From positions 1-64,000 of the forward strand of contig JAPPIB010000020.1 of assembly GCA_028820695.1 (NCBI GenBank): DNA of 64,000 bases, given 5' to 3'. The translations under genes and the position numbers were made by a program. Origin of the DNA: Acidiferrobacterales bacterium. Lineage in GTDB: Bacteria > Pseudomonadota > Gammaproteobacteria > Arenicellales > JAJDZL01. Of the stretch, positions 43,687 to 52,512 are shown piece by piece; position 1 is the stretch's first letter, and every line of letters starts with the position of its first letter. Below the pieces are notes generated by a model that had not been told where the DNA came from, searched no databases, and saw only the letters and a program-made list of their open reading frames with translations.

Positions 43687-44988
43687 ATGCGACTGGAAAT
43701 GGATAATTTATGGATGCCCTTTACGAGCAATCGAGATTTCAAGGCCGACCCGCGATTGATATCTCACGCGAAAGGTGTCTACCTCTACACACCTGAAGGC
43801 AGACAGATCATTGATGCGTCGTCCGGACTGTTCTGCTGTGCCGCAGGACACAGTCGGGACGAAATCGCGACTGCCGTTTACCGCCAGTTGAATGAACTCG
43901 CGTATTCCGCCCCATTCCAACTGGGACACGAGCACTCCTTCGAGCTTGCCCGTCGCTTGGCCGAACTGACTCCGGAAGGCATGGATCGAGTCTTTTTCGT
44001 CAATTCCGGCTCCGAATCCATCGATACTGCGATCAAGATCGCACTCGCCTATCACTACGCCAGAGGTGAGGCACAGCGTCAGCGCTTGATCTCGCGCGAA
44101 AGAGCCTACCATGGCGTCAACATCGGAGGTACCGCGCTCAGCGGCATGGTGAAGAACCGACAGGGGTTTGGGTTGACCATGCCGGGAATAGCCCATATGC
44201 GTCACACTTGGCTGGCTGAGAATCGCTTTGAGCGCAATCAACCGCAAAACGGCGCCTATCTGGCGGACGATCTGCAACGTCTGGTCGACAATTATGGTGC
44301 CGACACAATCGCCGCCTGCTTCGTAGAGCCGGTCGCCGGCTCGACCGGCTGTCTGGTTCCTCCGCAGGGATATCTGGAAAGATTGCGGGAAATCTGCGAC
44401 AACAACGGTATTCTGCTTGTTTTCGATGAAGTCATTTGCGGATTCGGCCGAACAGGTGAGCCGTTCGGCGCACAGAGTTTTGGTGTGACGCCGGATCTGA
44501 TGACCCTGGCCAAGGCGCTGACCAATGCCGCGCTGCCGATGGGTGCGATCGTGGTCGGCAGACATGTATACGATACCATTGTGGATGCAGCACCGGACAA
44601 GGCGATTGAGCTGTTTCATGGTTACACGTATTCAGGACATCCCGCGGCCTGCGTTGCCGGGCTTGCGACACTTGATATCTATCGCGATGAGAATCTGTTC
44701 GAGTGCGGCCGTCAGTTGTCAGGCTATTTTCAGGACTCGGTGTTCGCACTTCAGGAACATGATGTTGTGACGGATGTGCGGGGCTTCGGGATGATGGCAG
44801 GTATCGATGTGAGACAGGACGGCGCCCCGGGCAACGCTGGGCTGACGATACAAAAGCAGCTTTTTCATTCGGGACTGCATGTGAAGGCAACCGGTGATGC
44901 GCTGATTGTCGCGCCGCCTCTGGTCTCAACCAGAGCGCATATCGACGAGATCTGTGAAAAGTTTGCCGGCGTATTCAAAGCCTGTTGA
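43687..44988 (+). CDS. Class III omega-amino-acid:pyruvate aminotransferase (taurine or beta-alanine)
   Basis: A PLP-dependent class III aminotransferase of 433 residues. The start MDNLWMPFTSNRDFKADPR-like region (near 5-24) is characteristic of beta-alanine:pyruvate transaminases. The cofactor region is VFDEVICGFGRTGEPFGA, with the Schiff-base Lys in LAKALTNAALPMGA. The genomic setting with ald and xsc points to taurine:pyruvate transamination giving sulfoacetaldehyde and alanine; with mmsA nearby, beta-alanine is an alternative. ATG 43687 is preferred because GAGG lies about 10 nt upstream; frames starting at 43633 are not supported. Confidence 0.9.
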   Translation: MRLEMDNLWMPFTSNRDFKADPRLISHAKGVYLYTPEGRQIIDASSGLFCCAAGHSRDEIATAVYRQLNELAYSAPFQLGHEHSFELARRLAELTPEGMDRVFFVNSGSESIDTAIKIALAYHYARGEAQRQRLISRERAYHGVNIGGTALSGMVKNRQGFGLTMPGIAHMRHTWLAENRFERNQPQNGAYLADDLQRLVDNYGADTIAACFVEPVAGSTGCLVPPQGYLERLREICDNNGILLVFDEVICGFGRTGEPFGAQSFGVTPDLMTLAKALTNAALPMGAIVVGRHVYDTIVDAAPDKAIELFHGYTYSGHPAACVAGLATLDIYRDENLFECGRQLSGYFQDSVFALQEHDVVTDVRGFGMMAGIDVRQDGAPGNAGLTIQKQLFHSGLHVKATGDALIVAPPLVSTRAHIDEICEKFAGVFKAC

Positions 44989-45100
44989 TCGGCACCGGCA
45001 GTACACAATATTTCGGGTGACGACCGGGCGGTTCGGGTCCGATCAGTGATCAGCCGCCAATCGAAGCATCGGCTCTGCCGACAAGCTTGTTGAGCTCTCG

Positions 45101-46171
45101 ATGCTGACCACTTGTATCGGAGCCTATCCGAAACCCTCGTTTCTTGAGCTTCCGGATTGGTTCAGCAATCCCACCGGCATGGATATGGAGAATCCAACCA
45201 AGTCCTGGGCTGGCGCGATTGCGGCGATGGGCGATTCAGCTGAACAGAACATCACCAACGCATGCCGGGAGGTCGTGACAGACCAGGTTGAGGCTGGCAT
45301 TGATATTCCGACTGACGGAGAGGTCTGCCGCGAAAATTACATTCACTATCATTGCCGACACCTTGAGGGGTTTGATTTCAATCAGTTGACCGAGCGTGAG
45401 CTTCGCGGTGGCACCTATCGAGCCCAACTGCCGACGATCAGCGGGCCTGTGCGTGCAAGAGATGTCGGATTCCTGGTACGAGACTGGAAACGTGCCCAGT
45501 CATTCACGAACCGTCCGGTAAAGATCACCATGCCCGGACCCCTGACTGTGACCGATTCCAACGCCAATACATACTACGAGTCGGAAAAACCGCTCGGTGC
45601 GGCGATTGCAGACGCATTGAACACCGAAGCGCTCGCCCTGGTCGATGCCGGATGCGTCAACATTCAGGTTGATGAGCCGGTGTTCGCCCGTAAACCTGAT
45701 GTCGCCCTCGATTACGGAATTGAGAATCTGGAACGGGTTTTTCATGGCGTGCCGGCAAGCGTCAACAAGGTCATGCACATGTGCTGCGGCTACCCGGACC
45801 GAATGGATCGGCTGGACTATCCGAAAGCCGACCGCAATGCATATTTTCGAATTATGGGTGCGGTGGACGACAGTTGTGTGGATATGGTGTCCATAGAAGA
45901 TGCCCATAGACACAACGATCTGTCACTGCTTGAACTGGCTGGCAAAACCAAGGTCATTCTCGGTGTGGTGGCGATTGCCCTGAGTCGGGTCGAAACGGTC
46001 GGGCAGATTGTCACACGACTGGAACAGGCTTTGCAGCATATTGATCCCGACCGATTGGTTGCGGCACCGGACTGTGGGCTGGGATTGCTTGGCCGACACC
46101 TGTCTGTAGTGAAGTTGCGCAATATGTGCGAAGCGGCCGCAAAGCTGTCCAGCTCAGCGCACGCCCTGTAG
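45101..46171 (+). CDS. MetE C-terminal-domain-like cobalamin-independent methyltransferase
   Basis: A 356-residue TIM-barrel protein like the C-terminal half of cobalamin-independent methionine synthase. The zinc ligands of that family are all present: His226 and Cys228 (HMCCGY), Glu266 (SIEDAH) and Cys325 (PDCGLG). It lacks the N-terminal half of MetE, so folate-polyglutamate use is doubtful. In an osmolyte-degrading context it may transfer methyl groups to homocysteine or another thiol, but the donor is unknown. It lies 112 bp downstream of the aminotransferase, possibly in the same unit. Confidence 0.87.
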   Translation: MLTTCIGAYPKPSFLELPDWFSNPTGMDMENPTKSWAGAIAAMGDSAEQNITNACREVVTDQVEAGIDIPTDGEVCRENYIHYHCRHLEGFDFNQLTERELRGGTYRAQLPTISGPVRARDVGFLVRDWKRAQSFTNRPVKITMPGPLTVTDSNANTYYESEKPLGAAIADALNTEALALVDAGCVNIQVDEPVFARKPDVALDYGIENLERVFHGVPASVNKVMHMCCGYPDRMDRLDYPKADRNAYFRIMGAVDDSCVDMVSIEDAHRHNDLSLLELAGKTKVILGVVAIALSRVETVGQIVTRLEQALQHIDPDRLVAAPDCGLGLLGRHLSVVKLRNMCEAAAKLSSSAHAL

Positions 46172-46329
46172 TCCGAACTCGGTGCGGGTCGTTGTACCGG
46201 CCCGTGCAACGAAACTGTGCATCTCGAAACCAATCTGAAACTGGCTTATGAACCGTCACCTGACCAGTTTCAAACGCAGGACAATATCATGTACACCGCC
46301 AGGTTAGCAGGAAGTCAGGTTCTCTGAAA

Positions 46330-48090
46330 TCAGTGCAGAATGTCAACCCGTATGGTCAAAATGTCGCAATCGCGATATTGCTGATGATGAACAGATGACG
46401 ACAAGTGTCGCAATAGTCGAAGCGACATCTCCTCTTGCACATGATCCAAATCAACCTGTTCACCAAGCAGCGCGATGCGGTCCTGAATATTTTCCGCGCT
46501 CGAAGAAGCGATAAACTCAAGAAATAACTGGGCCCCTTCCCTATACGCATCGACGCGTAGGTGGTGTCGTTCGTATTGTTCTTTCAATTCAGTTCTCTGA
46601 AGCAATGTGAGCAGTGTCTCTTCACTGACAGCGGAGAGACGTTCGCTCATCCTTTCATCCCATCCATTGCGAATCGCTATGTTGTTGAGAAACTTCTGAA
46701 TCGGTACCAGTGCCGACAAACTGAGATTCGTGTCAAGTCGGTGGCGACGGGGTTTGGCGAGTTCGAGCAGCAAAGTCAGCAAAATCGCAGTAGTCCCTCC
46801 CGCTACCATCCCATTTTGAAACATCCCTCCTGCAAAATCTGAAACAATTTCCGGAAAGATGGAATCCAGTTCGAAACCTACGCCAAGCCAGAATGAGATG
46901 CCGACGATTGTACCCTTGCGAAAATTAATCTCGTCCTGAACAACAATCTTCATGCCGATGATGAATATTGCCGCCATCATCACCGTAATGAATGCCGCTA
47001 CAATCGGGCCGGGTATCGCAAGAATCGCCGCGAGCGCTTTAGGGAGGAGCGAAATGGCAATCAGCACGATCCCGAGCGCGACGCCTACTCGTCTGGAACT
47101 GATTCCGGTGATTTCGACCATTGCAGAACCGGTCGGGCGATAGCCCAATGGAGAAATACCCGCAAAGCCCGCCAAAAAATTTCCTATTCCATCTGCGTTG
47201 ATCGCACTTTGAACTGATCTGAAGTCGACAGCTCTGGGGGGTCGCCACGAAACTCGCTGAATTGTCACAGAACCGCTGATCTGCTGAATCGTGCACACCA
47301 AGGCGATGAATATAAAGGCGGGCAGCAGTGCCCAGAATGAAGAATCAAAATTGAGATCCAGACCAGGCCAGTACATTTCAGGCAGTCCAACCCACGAAGC
47401 ATTCACAACTCGATCAACATCATAAATTCCGAACAGTGCCGCCACTATTGAACCGCTGACGACGCCAATAAATGGGGACCACAATCGCATCAGGCCTGTA
47501 CCCAAGAGCATCAAGATGACGATTACAGCAAATGTCGTCGATGCGCACAAAGGAGCTGCAAGATCGGAAACGCCTTCAGGTACGTTTTTCAACTGATCAA
47601 ACAGGATGGGCATAACAGTCACAGGTGTCAGCAACATGATTGTTCCTGTTACTGTGGGCGTCAAGATCCTGCGAAACAGCAGGAGTTTATAGGAGAAGAC
47701 AATCTGTGCAAGTGCCATTGCGACAACCAGGGATGCAAGCATCTTCAAACCGCCACTTGTGATTGCCGATACGCTTGCGGCGATTGCAACACCTGCAGTG
47801 CCTGCAGCGACGATATAACCTGCATTCGATCGACCAAAGCGCATCGCGTGCAAGATCGAAACCATGCCGCATATGACAACTGAGGCGAATACTGCCCATA
47901 CCACTACAGATTCAGTTTGTCCAGCCGCCCGAAATACAATTGTTGGGATCATCGCTATACTCGGAAGCAGCACGGTAGCGATCTGAAGAGCCAGCCCGGC
48001 TGCGAGTCTGGATGAAATATTCGCGTCGGGAGACCTGCGTGTTTCTGTATGCATGCCCGAACCGCCAGACTGCGTATTTTGTCTACTCAT
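46330..48090 (-). CDS. NCS2-family permease with long C-terminal extension
   Basis: The first 440 or so residues form a membrane transporter of the nucleobase:cation symporter-2 (uracil/xanthine/ascorbate) type, with about 14 helices and the motifs SAINADGIGNFLAGFAGISPLGY and AILAIPGPIVAAFITVMM. An added soluble region of roughly 130 residues (about 455-585) follows, rich in charged helices (RMSERLSAVSEETLLTLLQRTELKEQYERHH) and unlike plain NCS2 transporters, suggesting a regulatory tail. The start is uncertain (48090 used; TTG 48111 and ATG 48054 also fit). It faces away from the taurine genes, so its substrate is not implied by them. Confidence 0.82.
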   Translation of the reverse strand: MSRQNTQSGGSGMHTETRRSPDANISSRLAAGLALQIATVLLPSIAMIPTIVFRAAGQTESVVVWAVFASVVICGMVSILHAMRFGRSNAGYIVAAGTAGVAIAASVSAITSGGLKMLASLVVAMALAQIVFSYKLLLFRRILTPTVTGTIMLLTPVTVMPILFDQLKNVPEGVSDLAAPLCASTTFAVIVILMLLGTGLMRLWSPFIGVVSGSIVAALFGIYDVDRVVNASWVGLPEMYWPGLDLNFDSSFWALLPAFIFIALVCTIQQISGSVTIQRVSWRPPRAVDFRSVQSAINADGIGNFLAGFAGISPLGYRPTGSAMVEITGISSRRVGVALGIVLIAISLLPKALAAILAIPGPIVAAFITVMMAAIFIIGMKIVVQDEINFRKGTIVGISFWLGVGFELDSIFPEIVSDFAGGMFQNGMVAGGTTAILLTLLLELAKPRRHRLDTNLSLSALVPIQKFLNNIAIRNGWDERMSERLSAVSEETLLTLLQRTELKEQYERHHLRVDAYREGAQLFLEFIASSSAENIQDRIALLGEQVDLDHVQEEMSLRLLRHLSSSVHHQQYRDCDILTIRVDILH

Positions 48091-48441
48091 TGCGGAATTT
48101 GACGCATGCAATCAAGTGGCTGAACTGCATATCGAAGAAGTGTTCGCACCAGTCAGAGTTGGATTTTAACAGTGTGCGACAAATTGCTTCCGATTCCGGC
48201 AAGCGAAACTTCGAGAATAAAGGGAAACAGTTGCAAAGAAATCAAACGGTGAAACAAAGAAATGAATTTGCTGACTGATTCAAAAAAACCGCTGAGTTGC
48301 TGCGTGTACTCAATCTGTGTCCGTATCGCCCATAGAATGAAAGATTTTCGTATTACATATACTACAATTGATTGACAAGCGAGCGTTGCTCACAGCAACG
48401 CCAGTCATTTTAACATTCATTGAAATGGTGATGAAATAGTT
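48091..48441. other. Gene-free region
   Basis: About 350 bases between divergent genes. It is AT-rich at the end and should hold the NCS2 and NIPSNAP promoters, but I see no consensus element, hairpin or repeat that I can support. Confidence 0.45.
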
Positions 48442-49074
48442 ATGATTTATGAATTGCGAACGCACACAATTCGCCCGGGCAGCGAGCAACACGTCGTTGA
48501 TGCAGGTAAGCGAATCAAGGAAATTCGAGGTGACAGCTGCGGGACACTGGAAGGCAGTTGGACGCCATCAACCGGTCAACTGAATCAAATTAATATATTG
48601 TGGAGTTACCCTGACCGAAATGAGCGTCAGAGACTTCGCAAAGACCTGATGAAAAACGAGCGTTGGACGAATGGTTATCTTCCCATGATTTCCGAATACG
48701 TGAGTCGTTTCGAACTCAAAATTCTCGATCCTATAGCGCCGTTCCATCCCCCTGCGACCGAAGGTAATATATATCTTCTGCGTTCCTTTCAAACACTGCC
48801 GGGTCAGGTTTGGAAATGGGCAAATATGTTTCGGGAGATATTACCGGTGCGTGAGAAGTACTCAAAAAATGTAGGTGCGTGGATATCCGATGCGAATATT
48901 CCAGACGAGGTATACCTCATGTATGCTTACCCATCAATCGATGCAATTACGCAGTGTGCCCGGAACATGGCGGCCGACCCGGAATGGAACAGCTTCATAG
49001 AAGAATCATCTAAGATTCTTCGAAATCGCCACCTCACGGTACTGTCACCAACGCCCAGTTCACCGATGCGGTAA
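48442..49074 (+). CDS. NIPSNAP-family protein
   Basis: A 210-residue protein of two NIPSNAP (dimeric alpha-beta barrel) repeats. The first begins MIYELRTHTIRPGSEQHVVDAG and the second near IYLLRSFQTLPGQVWKWANMF, each with the (I/M)YELRxYxxxPG pattern. Bacterial NIPSNAP proteins are often small oxygenase-like or stress-response proteins with no catalytic residues agreed. No ribosome-binding site is strong, but reading of both repeats is clear. It ends 99 bp from the convergent TRAP large permease. Confidence 0.88.
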   Translation: MIYELRTHTIRPGSEQHVVDAGKRIKEIRGDSCGTLEGSWTPSTGQLNQINILWSYPDRNERQRLRKDLMKNERWTNGYLPMISEYVSRFELKILDPIAPFHPPATEGNIYLLRSFQTLPGQVWKWANMFREILPVREKYSKNVGAWISDANIPDEVYLMYAYPSIDAITQCARNMAADPEWNSFIEESSKILRNRHLTVLSPTPSSPMR

Positions 49075-49173
49075 ATCTCAATGCTGCTCCGCGAGGTAAA
49101 ACGCGGACAGCTGGCGAGTTTACGTTTTGCATGGGGCTTGTCGCGTCGATATCGAAATATTGCAATGTCCGGC

Positions 49174-50478
49174 TCAGCTGAACATTGTATTGGGCAGATA
49201 TGTAGCGATGCTCGGGACGGCAATCACCAGGATAATCGCGATTGCCATCGCTAGCCAGAACGGCATGATACCTCGGAAAATGGTGTTGATCGGCACATCG
49301 GGCGCAATTGACTTTACTGCGAAAACATTGAGTCCGACTGGCGGAGATATCAGTGCCATTTCTATTACCAATACAAACAGCACCGCGAACCAGACAAGAT
49401 CAACCCCCTGACTTTGCAGAATTGGCAGCACAAAAGGAACGACCAGGACGAGAATTGCGAATCCGGTCAGAAATGTTCCGAGTGCAATGCATGTAGCAAG
49501 AGTGACAACTACAACCTCCAGGGCGGTGAAGCCTTGCGAGTCAACCCACTGGGCAAGCACTGACGTCACTTGAGTGAAACCGATGAATGTCTTGAATACG
49601 AAAGCGCCAAATACAACCAGGAAAATTGTGCCGGTAGCCTGCAGGGTATCAAGTATGACGTCCTTGATACTTGACCAGTTGAGTGTACCTCGAATCAAGG
49701 CGCTCAACAGAGTCAGGGAAGCGCCGACTCCGGCCGCCTCAACCGCGGAAAAGACGCCGAGATAGATTCCGCCGATTGTGATCAGGATTATTCCGGCAAT
49801 CCACAGGGCACGCGCTGCGAGGAGGATTCTTTCTCGAATCGGTGCGGATTCAGCGGCCTGAGGTGCGAGAGACGGATTTCTCAGTACAGTGAGCCAGATT
49901 GTGAAGATAAACAGCACCGTCAGCAGGAGCCCTGGGAAAATACCTGCAATGAACAGCCGTCCAATAGACTGTTCCGTCAGAATTGCATAGAGAACAAAGC
50001 CAACCGACGGTGGAATCAATATTCCCAGCGTACCGCCGGCTGCAACGGTGCCGGTTGAAAGTGCAGAGTTATATCGATAGCGCTGCATTTCAGGAAGACT
50101 GGCGCGTCCTACTGTGAGGGCTGAAGCAAGTGAAGAGCCTGATAACGCTGAAAAAATGGCGCATCCTACAACGGTTGTGATTGCCAGACCTCCTCGGAGG
50201 TGACCGAACCAGCTTTGGGCTGCCGCGTACAGGTCTCGACTCATGCCCGAGACCGCGGCAAGGTTGCCCATCAGAATGAACAGTGGAAAGATGATCAGGG
50301 AATAATTCGATGCCTGGCTGAAAATCTCGCTTGCCACTGCCGGCAAACTAGCCTGCGGGCGGATCAGCAATATTCCGGCAGCGCCAACAAAAATCAACGC
50401 CAATCCCACCGGCATCCGAATCAATAACAATACCGAGAGCGAGCCGAATCCTAATATTGCAATTAACGTGCCGCTCAT
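49174..50478 (-). CDS. dctM: TRAP transporter large permease
   Basis: The 434-residue large subunit of a TRAP importer, with about twelve helices. It opens LIAILGFGSLSVLLLIRMPVGLALIFVGAAGI and has the TRAP-M segments GCAIFSALSGSSLASALTVGRASLPEM and GGTLGILIPPSVGFVLYAI, which contribute to the sodium site. It is the last gene of dctP-dctQ-dctM. The transporter faces away from tauABC, and its substrate is unknown; taurine (as in TauKLM) or a carboxylate are the obvious candidates. Confidence 0.94.
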   Translation of the reverse strand: MSGTLIAILGFGSLSVLLLIRMPVGLALIFVGAAGILLIRPQASLPAVASEIFSQASNYSLIIFPLFILMGNLAAVSGMSRDLYAAAQSWFGHLRGGLAITTVVGCAIFSALSGSSLASALTVGRASLPEMQRYRYNSALSTGTVAAGGTLGILIPPSVGFVLYAILTEQSIGRLFIAGIFPGLLLTVLFIFTIWLTVLRNPSLAPQAAESAPIRERILLAARALWIAGIILITIGGIYLGVFSAVEAAGVGASLTLLSALIRGTLNWSSIKDVILDTLQATGTIFLVVFGAFVFKTFIGFTQVTSVLAQWVDSQGFTALEVVVVTLATCIALGTFLTGFAILVLVVPFVLPILQSQGVDLVWFAVLFVLVIEMALISPPVGLNVFAVKSIAPDVPINTIFRGIMPFWLAMAIAIILVIAVPSIATYLPNTMFS

Positions 50479-50504
50479 TGTGCTGTCAACTCATATGAGC
50501 ACGA

Positions 50505-50990
50505 CTATCTCCAATGAAGCAGATTGAACACGATCTGATATAGCAAAACCAGGAAATAAAAGGCCATTGATGCCGCGAGAAAGTAGTAGAAAGGCACATG
50601 TACAATCGCCAGGCTGCCGGTCACTGCCCCGCAGGGAAATCCGCACGAACCCACAGTAGCTAAAGCGTAGGCGACATAACTGACAGTTCCCGCGCCGAAC
50701 AGTCGAGCCGCAATTCCGCAGAATTGCATCACACGATTGCCTGCCATCAGCTCGATGAGATCTACGCTGACATGGGACTTGGTCCACGCGCCATATGCGA
50801 TTGATGACGCGGCAATGATCGTCAGAACCAATACTGAGATGTCCTCGATTCCATATATCGGATCGTTTATGACGTATCGAGCGATCACAGCCACATCCAC
50901 CAAGGTCATCAGGACTAACAGTGCAACACCGCCGATTACAGCGAACGACACGGCAATGAACTGAAGATATCGTTCCCAGGGTGAAAGCAT
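50505..50990 (-). CDS. dctQ: TRAP transporter small permease
   Basis: The 161-residue small subunit has four helices, beginning at LQFIAVSFAVIGGVALLVLMTLVDVAVIARYV, typical of DctQ. The segment IYGIEDISVLVLTIIAASSIAYGAWTKSHVSVDLI carries the W...H..V/IE pattern of the family's second helix region. ATG 50990 lies 7 bp after the dctP stop; a TTG at 51005 would overlap dctP. It precedes dctM by 26 bp. Confidence 0.92.
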   Translation of the reverse strand: MLSPWERYLQFIAVSFAVIGGVALLVLMTLVDVAVIARYVINDPIYGIEDISVLVLTIIAASSIAYGAWTKSHVSVDLIELMAGNRVMQFCGIAARLFGAGTVSYVAYALATVGSCGFPCGAVTGSLAIVHVPFYYFLAASMAFYFLVLLYQIVFNLLHWR

Positions 50991-50997
50991 GATTTCG

Positions 50998-51993
50998 TCA
51001 ATCAAGCCCTGATTTCATCATCGATACAATCTCGGACGCTTTCATGTCTCCTACGGTCATGTTCATAAGATCATCCAAAGTGTCCATAACCTCGGTCCTG
51101 AAACGCTCTTTCTCTGATTCCGGAATGTCGATCACCTCAACGCCTGCATCGCGAGCGTCCTGAATACCTGCCAAATCAGCTTGGTGGTAGCTGTGTGCTC
51201 CTGCAATGGCAAGTTCTTCAGTCGAAGCTGCGTCAATCCATGCGCGTTGCTGCTCACTGAGATTTTGATAGACCTGTTTATTCATCAATATAGCGAAAGA
51301 CAGCCCGGAGCCAGGAAAATACGTGGTCACGTATTTTGCTGGCTCATAAAGCTTAAACAGCCGAATGGCTGCCGGAGTGGTGAGGACCCCGTCTATTACG
51401 CCATTGGCTAAATTCTGGTGAACTACGGTAATGGGTTGCGACACAGCACTTGCCCCCACCGCCTCAACGAATCGCGCGGCCAGCTTGGATGCCACTCGAA
51501 TTTTCATCCCCTGCAGATCTTCCAATGTTCGTACTGCTTTGTCGCGGGTGATGAGAATTTGCGGCCCGCTACCGATTAATGCCAGTACTTTTGCGTCGTA
51601 CTCCGGTTCAAGCTCCTGACGGGCATTGATAAGCGCATGAGTGCATTCGACAGCGTTATCGCATACGTCAGGCAACCCCAGCAGATTAGTTTTTGGGAAC
51701 AGATCACTGGTATACCCTGGGAGCGCATAAACTATGTCTGCAACCCCACTGAGCATTATGGAGTACTGTTTTGGCGGTGACGAATTCAGCGCACCCCCGG
51801 GAAATTGCGTGACTGTGATCGTACCATTGGAAAGTTCCTCAATGTGCCTGGCGAATGGTTTGAATACCGAATCGTTAAAATGATGCTTCGGTCCCATGAA
51901 GTAGGCGAAACTCAAATTGATTTCGGTTGCCGCAACATTGCTGGTTGCCAAGGCCGCAAGCAAACAGATCAGAATCTTAAATCTAGACAACAT
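50998..51993 (-). CDS. dctP: TRAP transporter substrate-binding protein
   Basis: The periplasmic DctP-family protein of this TRAP importer. The 331-residue product has a signal peptide (about 1-22, ending SNVAATE), the N-terminal lobe with FAYFMGPKHHFNDSVFKPFARHIEELS, and the hinge/Arg region MKIRVASKLAARFVEAVGA (near 165-183), the Arg being the usual carboxylate ligand. It is the first gene of dctPQM. Presence of the Arg site favours a carboxylate or sulfonate substrate, which the sequence alone cannot separate. Confidence 0.93.
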   Translation of the reverse strand: MLSRFKILICLLAALATSNVAATEINLSFAYFMGPKHHFNDSVFKPFARHIEELSNGTITVTQFPGGALNSSPPKQYSIMLSGVADIVYALPGYTSDLFPKTNLLGLPDVCDNAVECTHALINARQELEPEYDAKVLALIGSGPQILITRDKAVRTLEDLQGMKIRVASKLAARFVEAVGASAVSQPITVVHQNLANGVIDGVLTTPAAIRLFKLYEPAKYVTTYFPGSGLSFAILMNKQVYQNLSEQQRAWIDAASTEELAIAGAHSYHQADLAGIQDARDAGVEVIDIPESEKERFRTEVMDTLDDLMNMTVGDMKASEIVSMMKSGLD

Positions 51994-52109
51994 TTGATAC
52001 AGTTCCCGGCGATGTCAGGAACCATTTGTTCCTGACTTCCGATATAAACAGCGACAATACAGCTCGCCTCAGGTTGATTTTTCCGAGCAGTGCAAATTTT
52101 CAGCATGCG

Positions 52110-52290
52110 ACTGCATAAGGCAGTTTAACCAAAAAGGCTGGCGAAGTGCAACATCGTGTACTCGCTCACCACATATGAGACTGGCGTCGGGCAGCCGGTA
52201 AGGAATGATTGACGTCAAGCTGGTTGGTCCCCAGTCAAACGCAGGCCAAGCGCACGAAGGGCCGAACCACCTGCGATGACGACTAGCGTC
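52110..52290 (-). pseudogene. Decayed DUF6088/AbiEi-like antitoxin fragment
   Basis: The minus strand reads GSALRALGLRLTGDQPA, stop, then SFLTGCPTPVSYVVSEYTMLHFASLFG. The order AxxALGL, Q/DxPA, FLTxG, a central beta run and an LxHAS-like end fits the DUF6088/AbiEi-type antitoxin C-terminal domain. An internal stop codon and no toxin partner mark it as a remnant. The identification is by eye only. Confidence 0.3.
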
Positions 52291-52347
52291 ACTCAAACAA
52301 CCGCTCGCCAGGATATGCAAAATTTTGGGGCGAATCGTTACGAGAAT

Positions 52348-52356
52348 TGTTAGAAT
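52348..52356 (+). promoter_or_regulatory. Candidate extended -10 promoter of tauABC
   Basis: TGTTAGAAT matches the extended -10 form TG-N-TANAAT 157 bp ahead of the tauA start. The distance leaves room for an operator in the leader, but none was recognised. Confidence 0.35.
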
Positions 52357-52512
52357 ATCGCCTCTACTTGCCTGACCTTATTCGTTGAATCAATGATTTT
52401 TTTGGGATTCTTCCAGGTCAGGATGAGTCTGAAACAATACTATTGAAGGATTGAAGCCTATCAATGGTCCCGATTTACCGGGCATAATCAATAAAATCTT
52501 TTGGAGGTCAAA

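Larger units (their letters stand above)
51994..52512. other. Divergent intergenic region between TRAP and tau operons
   Basis: About 520 bases. It contains a decayed antitoxin-like segment (listed separately) and a candidate extended -10 element TGTTAGAAT (52348-52356) that could drive tauABC. Otherwise no repeat or terminator was seen. Confidence 0.5.
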
